From the NCBI GenBank assembly GCA_964623635.1, contig CAZUUA010000067.1, positions 1 through 7,422 of the forward strand: a stretch of 7,422 bases of DNA, read 5' to 3'. This stretch comes from UMGS1696 sp964623635 (GTDB taxonomy: Bacteria; Bacillota; Clostridia; Oscillospirales; CAG-272). Within the stretch, counting starts at the first letter, position 1. Each line of letters begins with the position of its first letter. The position numbers and the translations under genes are program-made. Below, piece by piece: positions 1 to 5,501 of the stretch. The notes under the pieces are model-generated. The model was not told where the DNA came from. It saw nothing but the letters and a program-made list of their open reading frames with translations, and did no database searches.

Positions 1-1
1 C

Positions 2-730
2 ACGTGGCAAGAATGGGAGCTGATCGACAAGATCGTTGCAGCCAACAAAAAGAAGAACGAGCCTGTGGAAACGGAGCCTACGGAAACCGAACCGGAAGTG
101 ACGGAGCCTACGGAAACAGAGCCGGAAGTGACGGAGCCTACGGAAACCGAACCGGAAGTGACGGAGCCTGTCGCAGAACCGTGGAGCAATCCTTTCGCTG
201 ACGTAGCCGAAACCGATGCATTCTTTGAAGCCGTAAAGTTCGTCTACGAAAACGGTTACATGAACGGTATGTCCGGCGATACCTTTGCACCGAACGAAAG
301 CCTGACCAGAGGTATGCTGGTGACGGTACTCTACCGTGCGGCCGGTTCGCCTGTGATGGACGAAGCAAATCCCTTCACGGATGTGGCGGATGATGCGTGG
401 TATTACAATGCTGTCGTGTGGGCAAAGTCCATTGGGCTGATCACCGGCATCACGGAGACCGAATTTGCCCCGGAAAATGAGATTACCAGAGAACAGCTTG
501 TGACCATCTTCTACCGCTACGCAAACTTCCTTGGCTACGATGTGAGCGTGGGTGAGGACACCAATATTCTCAGCTACGAAGATTTTGCGGACGTTGCAGA
601 ATACGCCATTCCTGCAATGCAGTGGGCGTGCGGTGCCGGGCTGATCGATGGCGCAGACGGCAATATTCTGCCGAAGGATAACGCCACCCGTGCGCTGGTT
701 GCGATGGTACTGCTTGGGTTTTATGCATAA
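2..730 (+). CDS. Surface protein, C-terminal part with three SLH domains (5' end outside window)
   Basis: The reading frame is open from base 2 and ends at TAA 728-730, giving 242 visible residues; the true start lies upstream. Residues 1-21 look like the end of a helical region with lysines (AANKKKNE). Residues 22-60 are an acidic Thr/Glu/Pro linker of repeated TEPTETEPEV units. Three S-layer homology domains follow, at about 65-113, 125-173 and 195-240. Each begins F-[AT]-D-V and the first two carry the typical TR motifs LTRG (101-104) and ITRE (161-164). The third, ATRA (228-231), is more degenerate and is followed directly by the C-terminus. SLH domains bind secondary cell-wall polymers and hold proteins on the Gram-positive surface, so the protein is probably exported and wall-attached; its catalytic or binding part is missing here. 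A strong terminator follows 15 nt after the stop. The SLH assignment is sure; the function of the whole protein cannot be told. Confidence 0.93.
   Translation, partial: TWQEWELIDKIVAANKKKNEPVETEPTETEPEVTEPTETEPEVTEPTETEPEVTEPVAEPWSNPFADVAETDAFFEAVKFVYENGYMNGMSGDTFAPNESLTRGMLVTVLYRAAGSPVMDEANPFTDVADDAWYYNAVVWAKSIGLITGITETEFAPENEITREQLVTIFYRYANFLGYDVSVGEDTNILSYEDFADVAEYAIPAMQWACGAGLIDGADGNILPKDNATRALVAMVLLGFYA
71..169 (+). repeat. In-frame 30-bp tandem repeat, about 3.3 copies
   Basis: Three units at 71-100, 101-130 and 131-160 encode TEPTETEPEV, followed by a 9-bp partial unit. Units 1 and 3 are identical as read and unit 2 differs at two wobble positions (ACC GAA versus ACA GAG). The repeat forms the acidic spacer between the upstream part of the protein and its SLH anchor. 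Near-identity at DNA level points to recent duplication or slippage, so copy number may vary among strains. Confidence 0.9.
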
Positions 731-744
731 TTTTTAGATAAAAT

Positions 745-790
745 AAAACAGCACAGTGATCGTAAAATATCGCTGTGCTGTTTTTTGTTG
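745..790. terminator. Bidirectional intrinsic terminator
   Basis: The arms 745-760 and 769-784 form a 16-bp stem (one G-U pair) around an 8-nt loop. On the + strand the stem runs into TTTTTTGTTGT, ending the SLH protein transcript. On the - strand the right arm is followed by TTTTATTTTATC-type sequence, so the same hairpin can end the leftward transcript of the barrel protein, whose stop is at 796-798. The two genes converge on it. Confidence 0.92.
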
Positions 791-795
791 TCTAC

Positions 796-2076
796 TTAAT
801 ATTTCTTATCCTTATCGATCCGGTATTCCACCGTGTATGCGTCCTCGGTGGCATCTTGGATCCGCAGTACGATGGCGTCCCCCATGGCAAGCGTGACCTC
901 GATCTGGTCTGCTGCATCGGTAAGTACGCTCTGCCGACCGGTAGTCCGGCTCACCTCGTACAGGCGGCTGGTCTTCTTCAGCGGCAGTGCAATGGTCTTG
1001 TCCGTGGTGAAGTCCCGGTTTAGGATCACCATGTAGGTGTTGCCGTATGCGTCCTCCAGCTCACCCACAGACACACGAGTCGGCAAAGGTCCTGCCAGCC
1101 ATGCGCTGTCCACAATGTCGTCTGCCAGCCCCGTCATGTACGGAGAACCCGGCAGCAAGTCGGCCGAGTGGAACACGTGCTTGGACTCCAACGCCATCAG
1201 CGTATTGCCCAGCTTCCGGAATTCGCCATGGATCGCCTTGGTCTCCTCGAAGAAGATGCTCTTCTGTCCCGCTTCGTCGATGACGGAATCCACGCAGGTG
1301 AACTGCTGCAGTGCCTTGGCACCGTACAGCACGGCGGCGTACATCATCATGCGCACCATGGGGAACTCGAAGTGGGCGTACTTATGCAGGTTCACGGCCT
1401 GATAATAGAACCACAGGGGCAGGTCGTGTCGTGCGCAAAGCTGCCGCATCAGCCCCAGATCGCACCACATGAGGGAGTCGTCCAGCTGCTTTTCGTCCGT
1501 GTAGCCCGGCAGGCCGATGGGATAATAGTCCAGCGACAGCACCGGCGGGTCGATGATGTTCACGTAGTCGTACAGATATGCGCCAAACTGCCCGTTCTGC
1601 CAGGTAAATTTATCGTTATAGCTGGGGATCGCCACGGTAAAGGGACAACGTGTGGGGTCTTCCTTCTGGAACAGATCCACCACCCGGCGTGCCTCGACAA
1701 GCTGTTCATGCTGGTAGGGCTCGTCCCAGATGTAGTAGCCCACGCAGGACTTGTAGCCGCGCACATGATCCACCACAGCCTTGGCATTGTCCCACGGTCC
1801 TCTGTCCAGGTGATACCCCTGCATCCCACCGAACACGGAAAAATCCTGATACAGCAGATCGATGTTCAGTTCTTCGCAAAGCTGCAGTGCTTCTTCGGCC
1901 TGTTCGTGGGAAGCCCAGCCCATCTCCAGCAAATTGAATCCGGCGTCCGCACAGTTTTCCAGCACGTCACGCATATTTTCCCCTTTGGCCGAAAAGGTGG
2001 AAAGTACAAAATTGTCCTGTCGCCACACCCGATGGGGATTGCCCAGGGGATAGCGAGTTAAGATCTTATGTTCCAT
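796..2076 (-). CDS. Glycoside-hydrolase-like TIM-barrel protein with C-terminal beta domain
   Basis: A 426-residue protein with no signal peptide or membrane segment, so probably cytoplasmic. Residues about 20-300 read like a (beta/alpha)8 barrel related to clan GH-A hydrolases: GFNLLEMGW (46-54), LLYQDFS (74-80), GYYIWDEPY (113-121), LSLDYYP (180-186), WFYYQA (222-227) and GAKALQQFT (252-260). In such enzymes the E of the WDEP strand-4 motif (E119) is the usual acid/base; I cannot name the nucleophile with confidence. Residues about 335-407 look like the all-beta C-terminal domain common in these enzymes (YMVILNRD, then GDAIVLRI). A role in breaking down imported oligosaccharides is inferred; the substrate is unknown. 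The frame stays open upstream to 2130, but ATG 2076 is chosen because AGGAGG stands 10 nt before it and a consensus promoter lies inside the longer version. It may be read alone or by read-through from the transporter pair. Confidence 0.75.
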   Translation of the reverse strand: MEHKILTRYPLGNPHRVWRQDNFVLSTFSAKGENMRDVLENCADAGFNLLEMGWASHEQAEEALQLCEELNIDLLYQDFSVFGGMQGYHLDRGPWDNAKAVVDHVRGYKSCVGYYIWDEPYQHEQLVEARRVVDLFQKEDPTRCPFTVAIPSYNDKFTWQNGQFGAYLYDYVNIIDPPVLSLDYYPIGLPGYTDEKQLDDSLMWCDLGLMRQLCARHDLPLWFYYQAVNLHKYAHFEFPMVRMMMYAAVLYGAKALQQFTCVDSVIDEAGQKSIFFEETKAIHGEFRKLGNTLMALESKHVFHSADLLPGSPYMTGLADDIVDSAWLAGPLPTRVSVGELEDAYGNTYMVILNRDFTTDKTIALPLKKTSRLYEVSRTTGRQSVLTDAADQIEVTLAMGDAIVLRIQDATEDAYTVEYRIDKDKKY

Positions 2077-2086
2077 ATTTTGAAAG

Positions 2087-2092
2087 CCTCCT
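2087..2092 (-). promoter_or_regulatory. Shine-Dalgarno AGGAGG that fixes the start at 2076
   Basis: A perfect AGGAGG lies 10 nt upstream of the ATG at 2074-2076 on the minus strand. No comparable site precedes the longer in-frame start at 2130, so this decides the start of the barrel protein. Confidence 0.85.
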
Positions 2093-2111
2093 ATATTGAA
2101 TTCACACCAGC

Positions 2112-2140
2112 AGTATATCACATTTGGCAAAAGATTGCAA
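2112..2140 (-). promoter_or_regulatory. Sigma-A-type promoter of the barrel protein gene
   Basis: On the minus strand, TTGCAA (2135-2140) and TATACT (2112-2117) are separated by exactly 17 bp, with a TGA just before the -10 box (TGn, extended -10). Transcription would start near 2105, leaving a leader of roughly 28 nt with the ribosome site. The -35 box sits in the 8-bp palindrome ATTGCAAT (2134-2141), which a regulator could use, though nothing shows that it does. Confidence 0.75.
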
Positions 2141-2184
2141 TAGGGTTTTTGGTAAAAATATAGAAAAGCTGCATTTGGGTGACC

Positions 2185-3114
2185 CTATTTCTTTTTGGAC
2201 GGCTTTGGTGGCTTTACCTGGGTCAGCAGCACACCGGCAAAGATCAGCGCACAGCCTAAGTAGCCACGGACCGTCATGCGTTCGTGGAGGATCAGTGCGC
2301 CGCCGATGACGGAAAACATGGATTCCATGGACAGGATCACCGAGGCAAAGGCAGGCTCCGCATTCTTTTGTCCCAGAATCTGGCAGGTGTACGCCACGCC
2401 CACGGACATAAAACCGCCGTACAGAATGGGCAGCAGTGCGGCCTGCAGATCGGCAACGGATTCCATGGTAGCCACCCCGGAACCAATGGTGATGCCCCAG
2501 CCGAGAAAGCTCAGCACACCACAGACGACAAACTGCATTTGTGCAAAGTGTAGCGAATAGATCCGGTCACCAAACTGATCGATGACGATGATATGCAGCG
2601 CAAACAGTACCGCACAGGCAATCACCACCAGGTCCTCCGCCGACACCGTAAAGCTTTCCGACACGGACACAAAGAACAGTCCCACCGCCGCCAATGCCAC
2701 CCCACCCCAGGTGGTCAGGCTGGGACGCTTCTTCTGCAGCAGACCGATCAGGGGAACGATGACCATATACAGTGCGGTCAGAAACCCGGCACGTCCGGAA
2801 CCATCCGGGTACCCTGCCTTATTGTACAGCTCGATGCCGAACTGCTGCAGGGTCGAGGCAGCAAAGAGCAGCACGCCGCACACCGCACCGGCCACCAAGG
2901 TGATCTTGGTCCGCTGGGGATCGTCGGCGCCTTTTTCAAACAGAGCGATCACCGGAAAGAGAGATGCCGCACCCAATAGGAACCGGATCCCGTTGTATAG
3001 GAAGGTGCCAACATGGTCGGAGCCGGTGGTCTGCGCCACAAAAGCGAAGCCCCACACAACAGCCGTGATCACCAGAAACACGATGCCACGGAGATTGGTT
3101 TTGTTTGTTTGCAT
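2185..3114 (-). CDS. EamA/DMT-family transporter, second gene of pair
   Basis: A 309-residue integral membrane protein with ten predicted transmembrane segments arranged as two fivefold halves, the usual size and layout for drug/metabolite transporters. Family signatures are visible: ITAVVWGFAFV in TM1 (16-26), AGFLTALYMVIVPLIGLL at the start of TM4 (109-126), and the ending LSMESMFSVIGGALILHERM (261-280) with a last helix GYLGCALIFAGVLLTQV. A short lysine-rich tail (KPPKPSKKK) follows on the cytoplasmic side. Members move amino acids, nucleobases, sugars or drugs, often outward; the substrate here cannot be read from sequence. The start ATG 3112-3114 lies 13 nt after the upstream transporter's stop and is preceded by GAGGAGA, which overlaps that stop, so the two are likely translationally coupled. 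No good terminator follows it before the barrel gene. Confidence 0.9.
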   Translation of the reverse strand: MQTNKTNLRGIVFLVITAVVWGFAFVAQTTGSDHVGTFLYNGIRFLLGAASLFPVIALFEKGADDPQRTKITLVAGAVCGVLLFAASTLQQFGIELYNKAGYPDGSGRAGFLTALYMVIVPLIGLLQKKRPSLTTWGGVALAAVGLFFVSVSESFTVSAEDLVVIACAVLFALHIIVIDQFGDRIYSLHFAQMQFVVCGVLSFLGWGITIGSGVATMESVADLQAALLPILYGGFMSVGVAYTCQILGQKNAEPAFASVILSMESMFSVIGGALILHERMTVRGYLGCALIFAGVLLTQVKPPKPSKKK

Positions 3115-3122
3115 GGCAGTCT

Positions 3123-3129
3123 TCTCCTC
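3123..3129 (-). promoter_or_regulatory. Shine-Dalgarno overlapping a stop codon (transporter coupling)
   Basis: Minus-strand GAGGAGA overlaps the TGA stop (3128-3130) of the first transporter and stands 8 nt before the ATG of the second. Ribosomes finishing the first gene would be placed on the start site of the second, which favours matched amounts of the two proteins. Confidence 0.8.
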
Positions 3130-4036
3130 AGATACTCAACAGCACGATGGATGCCGTTGCCAGAAGAATGCCCACTGCCTTGAGCTTGGTACATTTTTCC
3201 CCCAGGAAAAACAGCGAGATCAGCACCGATACCAGCAGCACACCGCCGTTGGTCATGGCATACACCACCGCAACGTTCACCTTGGACAGGATCCACATGA
3301 GGATGTTCACCGCCACCGATGCAGACAGCGCCGAGGCAAGTCCCCAGGCCAGGCAGGTCTTATTGAGATGGAAGGATTCCTTCACCGACTTGCCCGGTGC
3401 GAAGGCTTCCCCTTTCTTGGGCAGCAGCAGCATCAGGAAGGACAGCACGGCGCCGGTCCCAAAGGTGAACACGATCATACCGGCGTTTTCGGTGTTGTTC
3501 GTCATAGCCTGCTGGGTGTTCATCAGGATGCCGTAAACACCGTTGGCGACACCCAGAATGGTGCAGGACAGGATGAAGCGTACGGTGGCCTTTTCGCCTT
3601 TCTGTGGCTTATTCAGGATCAGGAAGGAAGCCAGCATCAGCACGATGGCGATCCATTGGAGGATGTTCAGCGAGTTACCCTCTGCCACCACCGACCAGAT
3701 CACCGGGATCAGCAGACCGCCGGACAGCATGAAGATCATGACCAGCGAATAGGGTCCCATGGACGAGGATTTGAGCAAAAACTGATTGTACGCAGTCAGT
3801 ACGACACCGTTGGCCAGACCGAACAGGATTGTAGGCAGTGACAGCGCCAGGGGAAAGCCGCCGGTCACCGCAGTGAAGACCAGCGTAAATACGGTACATA
3901 CGCCGCCGTACAGCACGGAGAACACCGGTGAGGTACGGGAAGGGTCGCCGGGATAATGCTTGCCGAATCGACTGCACGCCAGCGACTGGCAGGTGTAGAT
4001 ACCGATCATGAATAGAAGGATCAAAGTGAAAATCAT
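3128..4036 (-). CDS. EamA/DMT-family transporter, first gene of pair
   Basis: A 302-residue membrane protein with about ten hydrophobic segments: roughly 1-20, 36-60, 64-88, 94-118, 123-142, 152-174, 183-205, 226-250, 252-279 and 284-302. The end, ISLFFLGEKCTKLKAVGIL with a short final helix, is typical of EamA/DMT transporters. It differs strongly from its neighbour: TM1 lacks the WG motif and the first half carries only the general fold. The frame runs back to 4138, but ATG 4036 is chosen because AAAGGA stands 8 nt before it and the promoter -10 box at 4076 lies within the longer version. It leads a leftward unit with the second transporter. The two may act as partners (paired small multidrug and some DMT proteins do) or separately on related substrates; the sequence does not decide. 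Confidence 0.88.
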   Translation of the reverse strand: MIFTLILLFMIGIYTCQSLACSRFGKHYPGDPSRTSPVFSVLYGGVCTVFTLVFTAVTGGFPLALSLPTILFGLANGVVLTAYNQFLLKSSSMGPYSLVMIFMLSGGLLIPVIWSVVAEGNSLNILQWIAIVLMLASFLILNKPQKGEKATVRFILSCTILGVANGVYGILMNTQQAMTNNTENAGMIVFTFGTGAVLSFLMLLLPKKGEAFAPGKSVKESFHLNKTCLAWGLASALSASVAVNILMWILSKVNVAVVYAMTNGGVLLVSVLISLFFLGEKCTKLKAVGILLATASIVLLSI

Positions 4037-4075
4037 AGGTAAAGTCCTTTCCATAAAAATACAAGGTGTGCTGTA

Positions 4076-4104
4076 AGTATACCACAAAATCGGCGTTTCG
4101 TCAA
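4076..4104 (-). promoter_or_regulatory. Sigma-A-type promoter of the transporter unit
   Basis: Minus strand TTGACG (4099-4104), 17-bp spacer, TATACT (4076-4081), with TGG directly before the -10 box giving an extended -10. Start of transcription is expected near 4069, about 33 nt before the first transporter's ATG. This also argues against the longer in-frame start at 4138. Confidence 0.8.
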
Positions 4105-4124
4105 TGGCGAGATGCACGATGGTT

Positions 4125-4184
4125 AGCGATTTTCTCATCGTATTTTGTATGTTTTCTCATATGTTTCTCATCGTAAAAATCGCT
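4125..4184. promoter_or_regulatory. Phased direct repeats and flanking inverted repeat between divergent promoters
   Basis: TTTCTCATCGTA occurs at 4131-4142 and again at 4164-4175; a shorter copy, TTTCTCAT, lies at 4153-4160, and a weak 5/8 match at 4143-4150. Spacings between the clear copies are 22 and 11 bp, close to whole helical turns, so they face the same side of DNA. The set is enclosed by the inverted repeat AGCGATTTT (4125-4133) and AAAATCGCT (4176-4184). It sits between the two -35 boxes of divergent promoters, where activators or repressors commonly bind. Its use as a regulator site is inferred. Confidence 0.5.
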
Positions 4185-4192
4185 TGACCTGG

Positions 4193-4221
4193 TTGTAAAC
4201 CGTGGGAGAATATGGTATAAT
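4193..4221 (+). promoter_or_regulatory. Sigma-A-type promoter of the flavoprotein unit
   Basis: TTGTAA (4193-4198), 17-bp spacer, perfect TATAAT (4216-4221), preceded by TGG so that it is an extended -10 promoter. Expected start is near 4228, giving a leader of about 62 nt with AAAGGAG (4276-4282) 8 nt before the ATG. I see no convincing riboswitch fold in that leader. Confidence 0.78.
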
Positions 4222-4290
4222 ATAGGTACATCCCATAGTGTAACGACAGTGCTGCATTTCCTTGCCGCAATAGAGAAAGGAGCTTATGTT

Positions 4291-4926
4291 ATGAAAGTTT
4301 TGTTGATCAATGGAAGCCCCCATGAAAAAGGTTGTACCTATACCGCATTGTCTGCGGTGGCAGAAGTTCTCGGTGAGCAGGAGATCGAGACCAAGCTCAT
4401 CTCCATCGGAAAAGCGGTCATCCGTGGGTGTATCGGCTGCGGTGGTTGTCGAGCTGCCGGAAAATGTGTGTTCGATACGGAACCGGGCGATGCGCTGGTG
4501 AACCGGATCGCCGCCGAAGCCCGTGAAGCCGACGGATTTGTATTCGGTTCTCCCGTATACTACGCCAGCGCCAACGGTTCCCTCTTTTCTCTGATGGATC
4601 GGTTGTTCTTCTCCCAGTCGGATGCATTTCGGCACAAACCGGCTGCAGCGGTGGTCTCTGCCAGACGAGGCGGCACCACAACGGCCCTGCACGACATCGA
4701 GAACTATTTCTCCATTAACCAGATGCCCCTGGTGACCTCCACCTATTGGAACATGGTCCATGGGTCGCAGGCCGAGCAGGTGGCGCTGGACGAAGAAGGA
4801 CTGCAGACCATGCGGAACCTGGGTCGGAACATGGCGTGGCTGCTCCGGTGCATCGAAGCCGGCAAAGCAGTCGGTATCCAGCCGCCGAAAAACGAAACGA
4901 CCCTGCGCACCAATTTTATTAGATAA
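4291..4926 (+). CDS. Iron-sulfur flavoprotein-like NADPH-dependent FMN reductase family protein
   Basis: A 211-residue cytoplasmic protein with a flavodoxin-like fold. LLINGSPHEKGCT (4-16) is the phosphate-binding loop for FMN; GFVFGSPVYYASANGSLFSL (82-101) with MDRL is the second flavin-contacting region; SARRGGTTTAL (123-133) is a third. Cysteines C47, C50, C53 and C59 form C-X2-C-X2-C-X5-C, the compact motif that holds a 4Fe-4S cluster in archaeal and clostridial iron-sulfur flavoproteins. The family passes electrons between ferredoxin-type carriers and small acceptors and has been linked to oxygen or peroxide removal in anaerobes. Cluster binding is inferred from the motif. ATG 4291 is chosen over 4249 because AAAGGAG lies 8 nt before it and the following residues start the FMN loop at the family's usual place. 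First gene of a two-gene unit, divergent from the transporters. Confidence 0.85.
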   Translation: MKVLLINGSPHEKGCTYTALSAVAEVLGEQEIETKLISIGKAVIRGCIGCGGCRAAGKCVFDTEPGDALVNRIAAEAREADGFVFGSPVYYASANGSLFSLMDRLFFSQSDAFRHKPAAAVVSARRGGTTTALHDIENYFSINQMPLVTSTYWNMVHGSQAEQVALDEEGLQTMRNLGRNMAWLLRCIEAGKAVGIQPPKNETTLRTNFIR

Positions 4927-4970
4927 TTGTTCGCGATACAAAATCCAACTGAAAGTGAGGGATACTACAT

Positions 4971-5420
4971 ATGCGCAAGAGAAAAGATTGGATCAAGAAG
5001 AAGGATATGACACCGGAAGAGCGAGAGGCCTATAACCACTACGAATGCGAGTTCTCCAACCGGTATTTCAAACAGCATACCATTCTCTTCTTTGTTTGGC
5101 TCGTGGTGTTGGTCATCGGATATGTGTTGGAATTCATGGGACACTGGAACCTTTTGGCCTCCATCCTGCATTTGCTCTGGACCCTGGCCGGACTGGCCGC
5201 CACGCTGGTGTTCGACCACTACATCAAGAGCTATGCACAGGAACACATCCACGACCCCATTCCCGAAACGGATACTGTCAAAAAGGTCGATATCACCGTG
5301 GTCATTGACGACAGGACCCCGGAGCAGGCTTCCGATGCATCGTCGGCGGAATCGTCGGCGGAGACAACGGAAGCACCGACCGAAACCGAAACACCTGCCA
5401 ACGATACCGAAGCGCAATAA
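4971..5420 (+). CDS. Small two-TM membrane protein with acidic Ser/Thr/Glu tail, function unknown
   Basis: A 149-residue protein I do not recognise. The N-terminus is strongly basic (MRKRKDWIKKK) and likely cytoplasmic, followed by a short helix (TPEEREAYNHYECEF). Two membrane segments lie at about 37-55 and 61-81 with a tight turn (GHWN) between. By the positive-inside rule both ends face the cytoplasm. Residues 88-112 include DPIPETDTVKKVDITVVIDD, perhaps one beta strand; residues 113-149 are a disordered tail rich in E, T, S, A and P. It starts 44 nt after the flavoprotein stop with GAGGGA 8 nt before ATG, no terminator between, and a strong terminator after it, so the two are co-transcribed. 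It might be a membrane partner of the flavoprotein, but only the linkage suggests it. Confidence 0.8.
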   Translation: MRKRKDWIKKKDMTPEEREAYNHYECEFSNRYFKQHTILFFVWLVVLVIGYVLEFMGHWNLLASILHLLWTLAGLAATLVFDHYIKSYAQEHIHDPIPETDTVKKVDITVVIDDRTPEQASDASSAESSAETTEAPTETETPANDTEAQ

Positions 5421-5434
5421 ACCGGATCAAAACG

Positions 5435-5474
5435 ATACCCCTGAGAGCACGAAGCCTTCAGGGGTATTTTTATG
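5435..5474 (+). terminator. Intrinsic terminator of the flavoprotein unit
   Basis: ATACCCCTGA (5435-5444) pairs perfectly with TCAGGGGTAT (5458-5467) around a 13-nt loop, followed by TTTTTAT on the + strand. It begins 15 nt after the stop at 5420. The leftward gene that stops at 5502 also reads into it, with only a short T run (CGTTTT) on that strand, so it may end both transcripts but is best for the rightward one. Confidence 0.9.
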
Positions 5475-5501
5475 TGCCAAGGGGATCGATACCGTATGGT
5501 C

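Noticed and set aside
1168..2061. Open frame (297 codons) opposite the barrel protein
   Set aside because: Antisense shadow; composition is unlike the other proteins here and no ribosome site precedes it.
2139..2189. AATAGGGT/ACCCTATT inverted repeat as a terminator for the second transporter
   Set aside because: The stem is only 8 bp with a 35-nt loop, overlaps the stop codon and has no clean T tract on the minus strand, so read-through into the barrel gene is as likely.
2582..3841. Long + strand open frame opposite both transporters
   Set aside because: It spans two well-supported membrane protein genes and their junction, has low-complexity His/Gln-rich content and no promoter or ribosome site.
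4131..4175. TTTCTCAT repeats as a tiny CRISPR array
   Set aside because: Units are 8-12 bp with 3-14 bp between them, far below repeat and spacer sizes, and no cas gene is present.
4184..4221. TTGACC (4184-4189) as the -35 box of the flavoprotein promoter
   Set aside because: It is 26 bp from TATAAT, too far for sigma-A; TTGTAA at 4193 has the correct 17-bp spacing.
4168..4941. Minus-strand open frame opposite the flavoprotein
   Set aside because: The + strand gene carries clear FMN-loop and cysteine motifs, promoter and ribosome site; the opposite frame has none.
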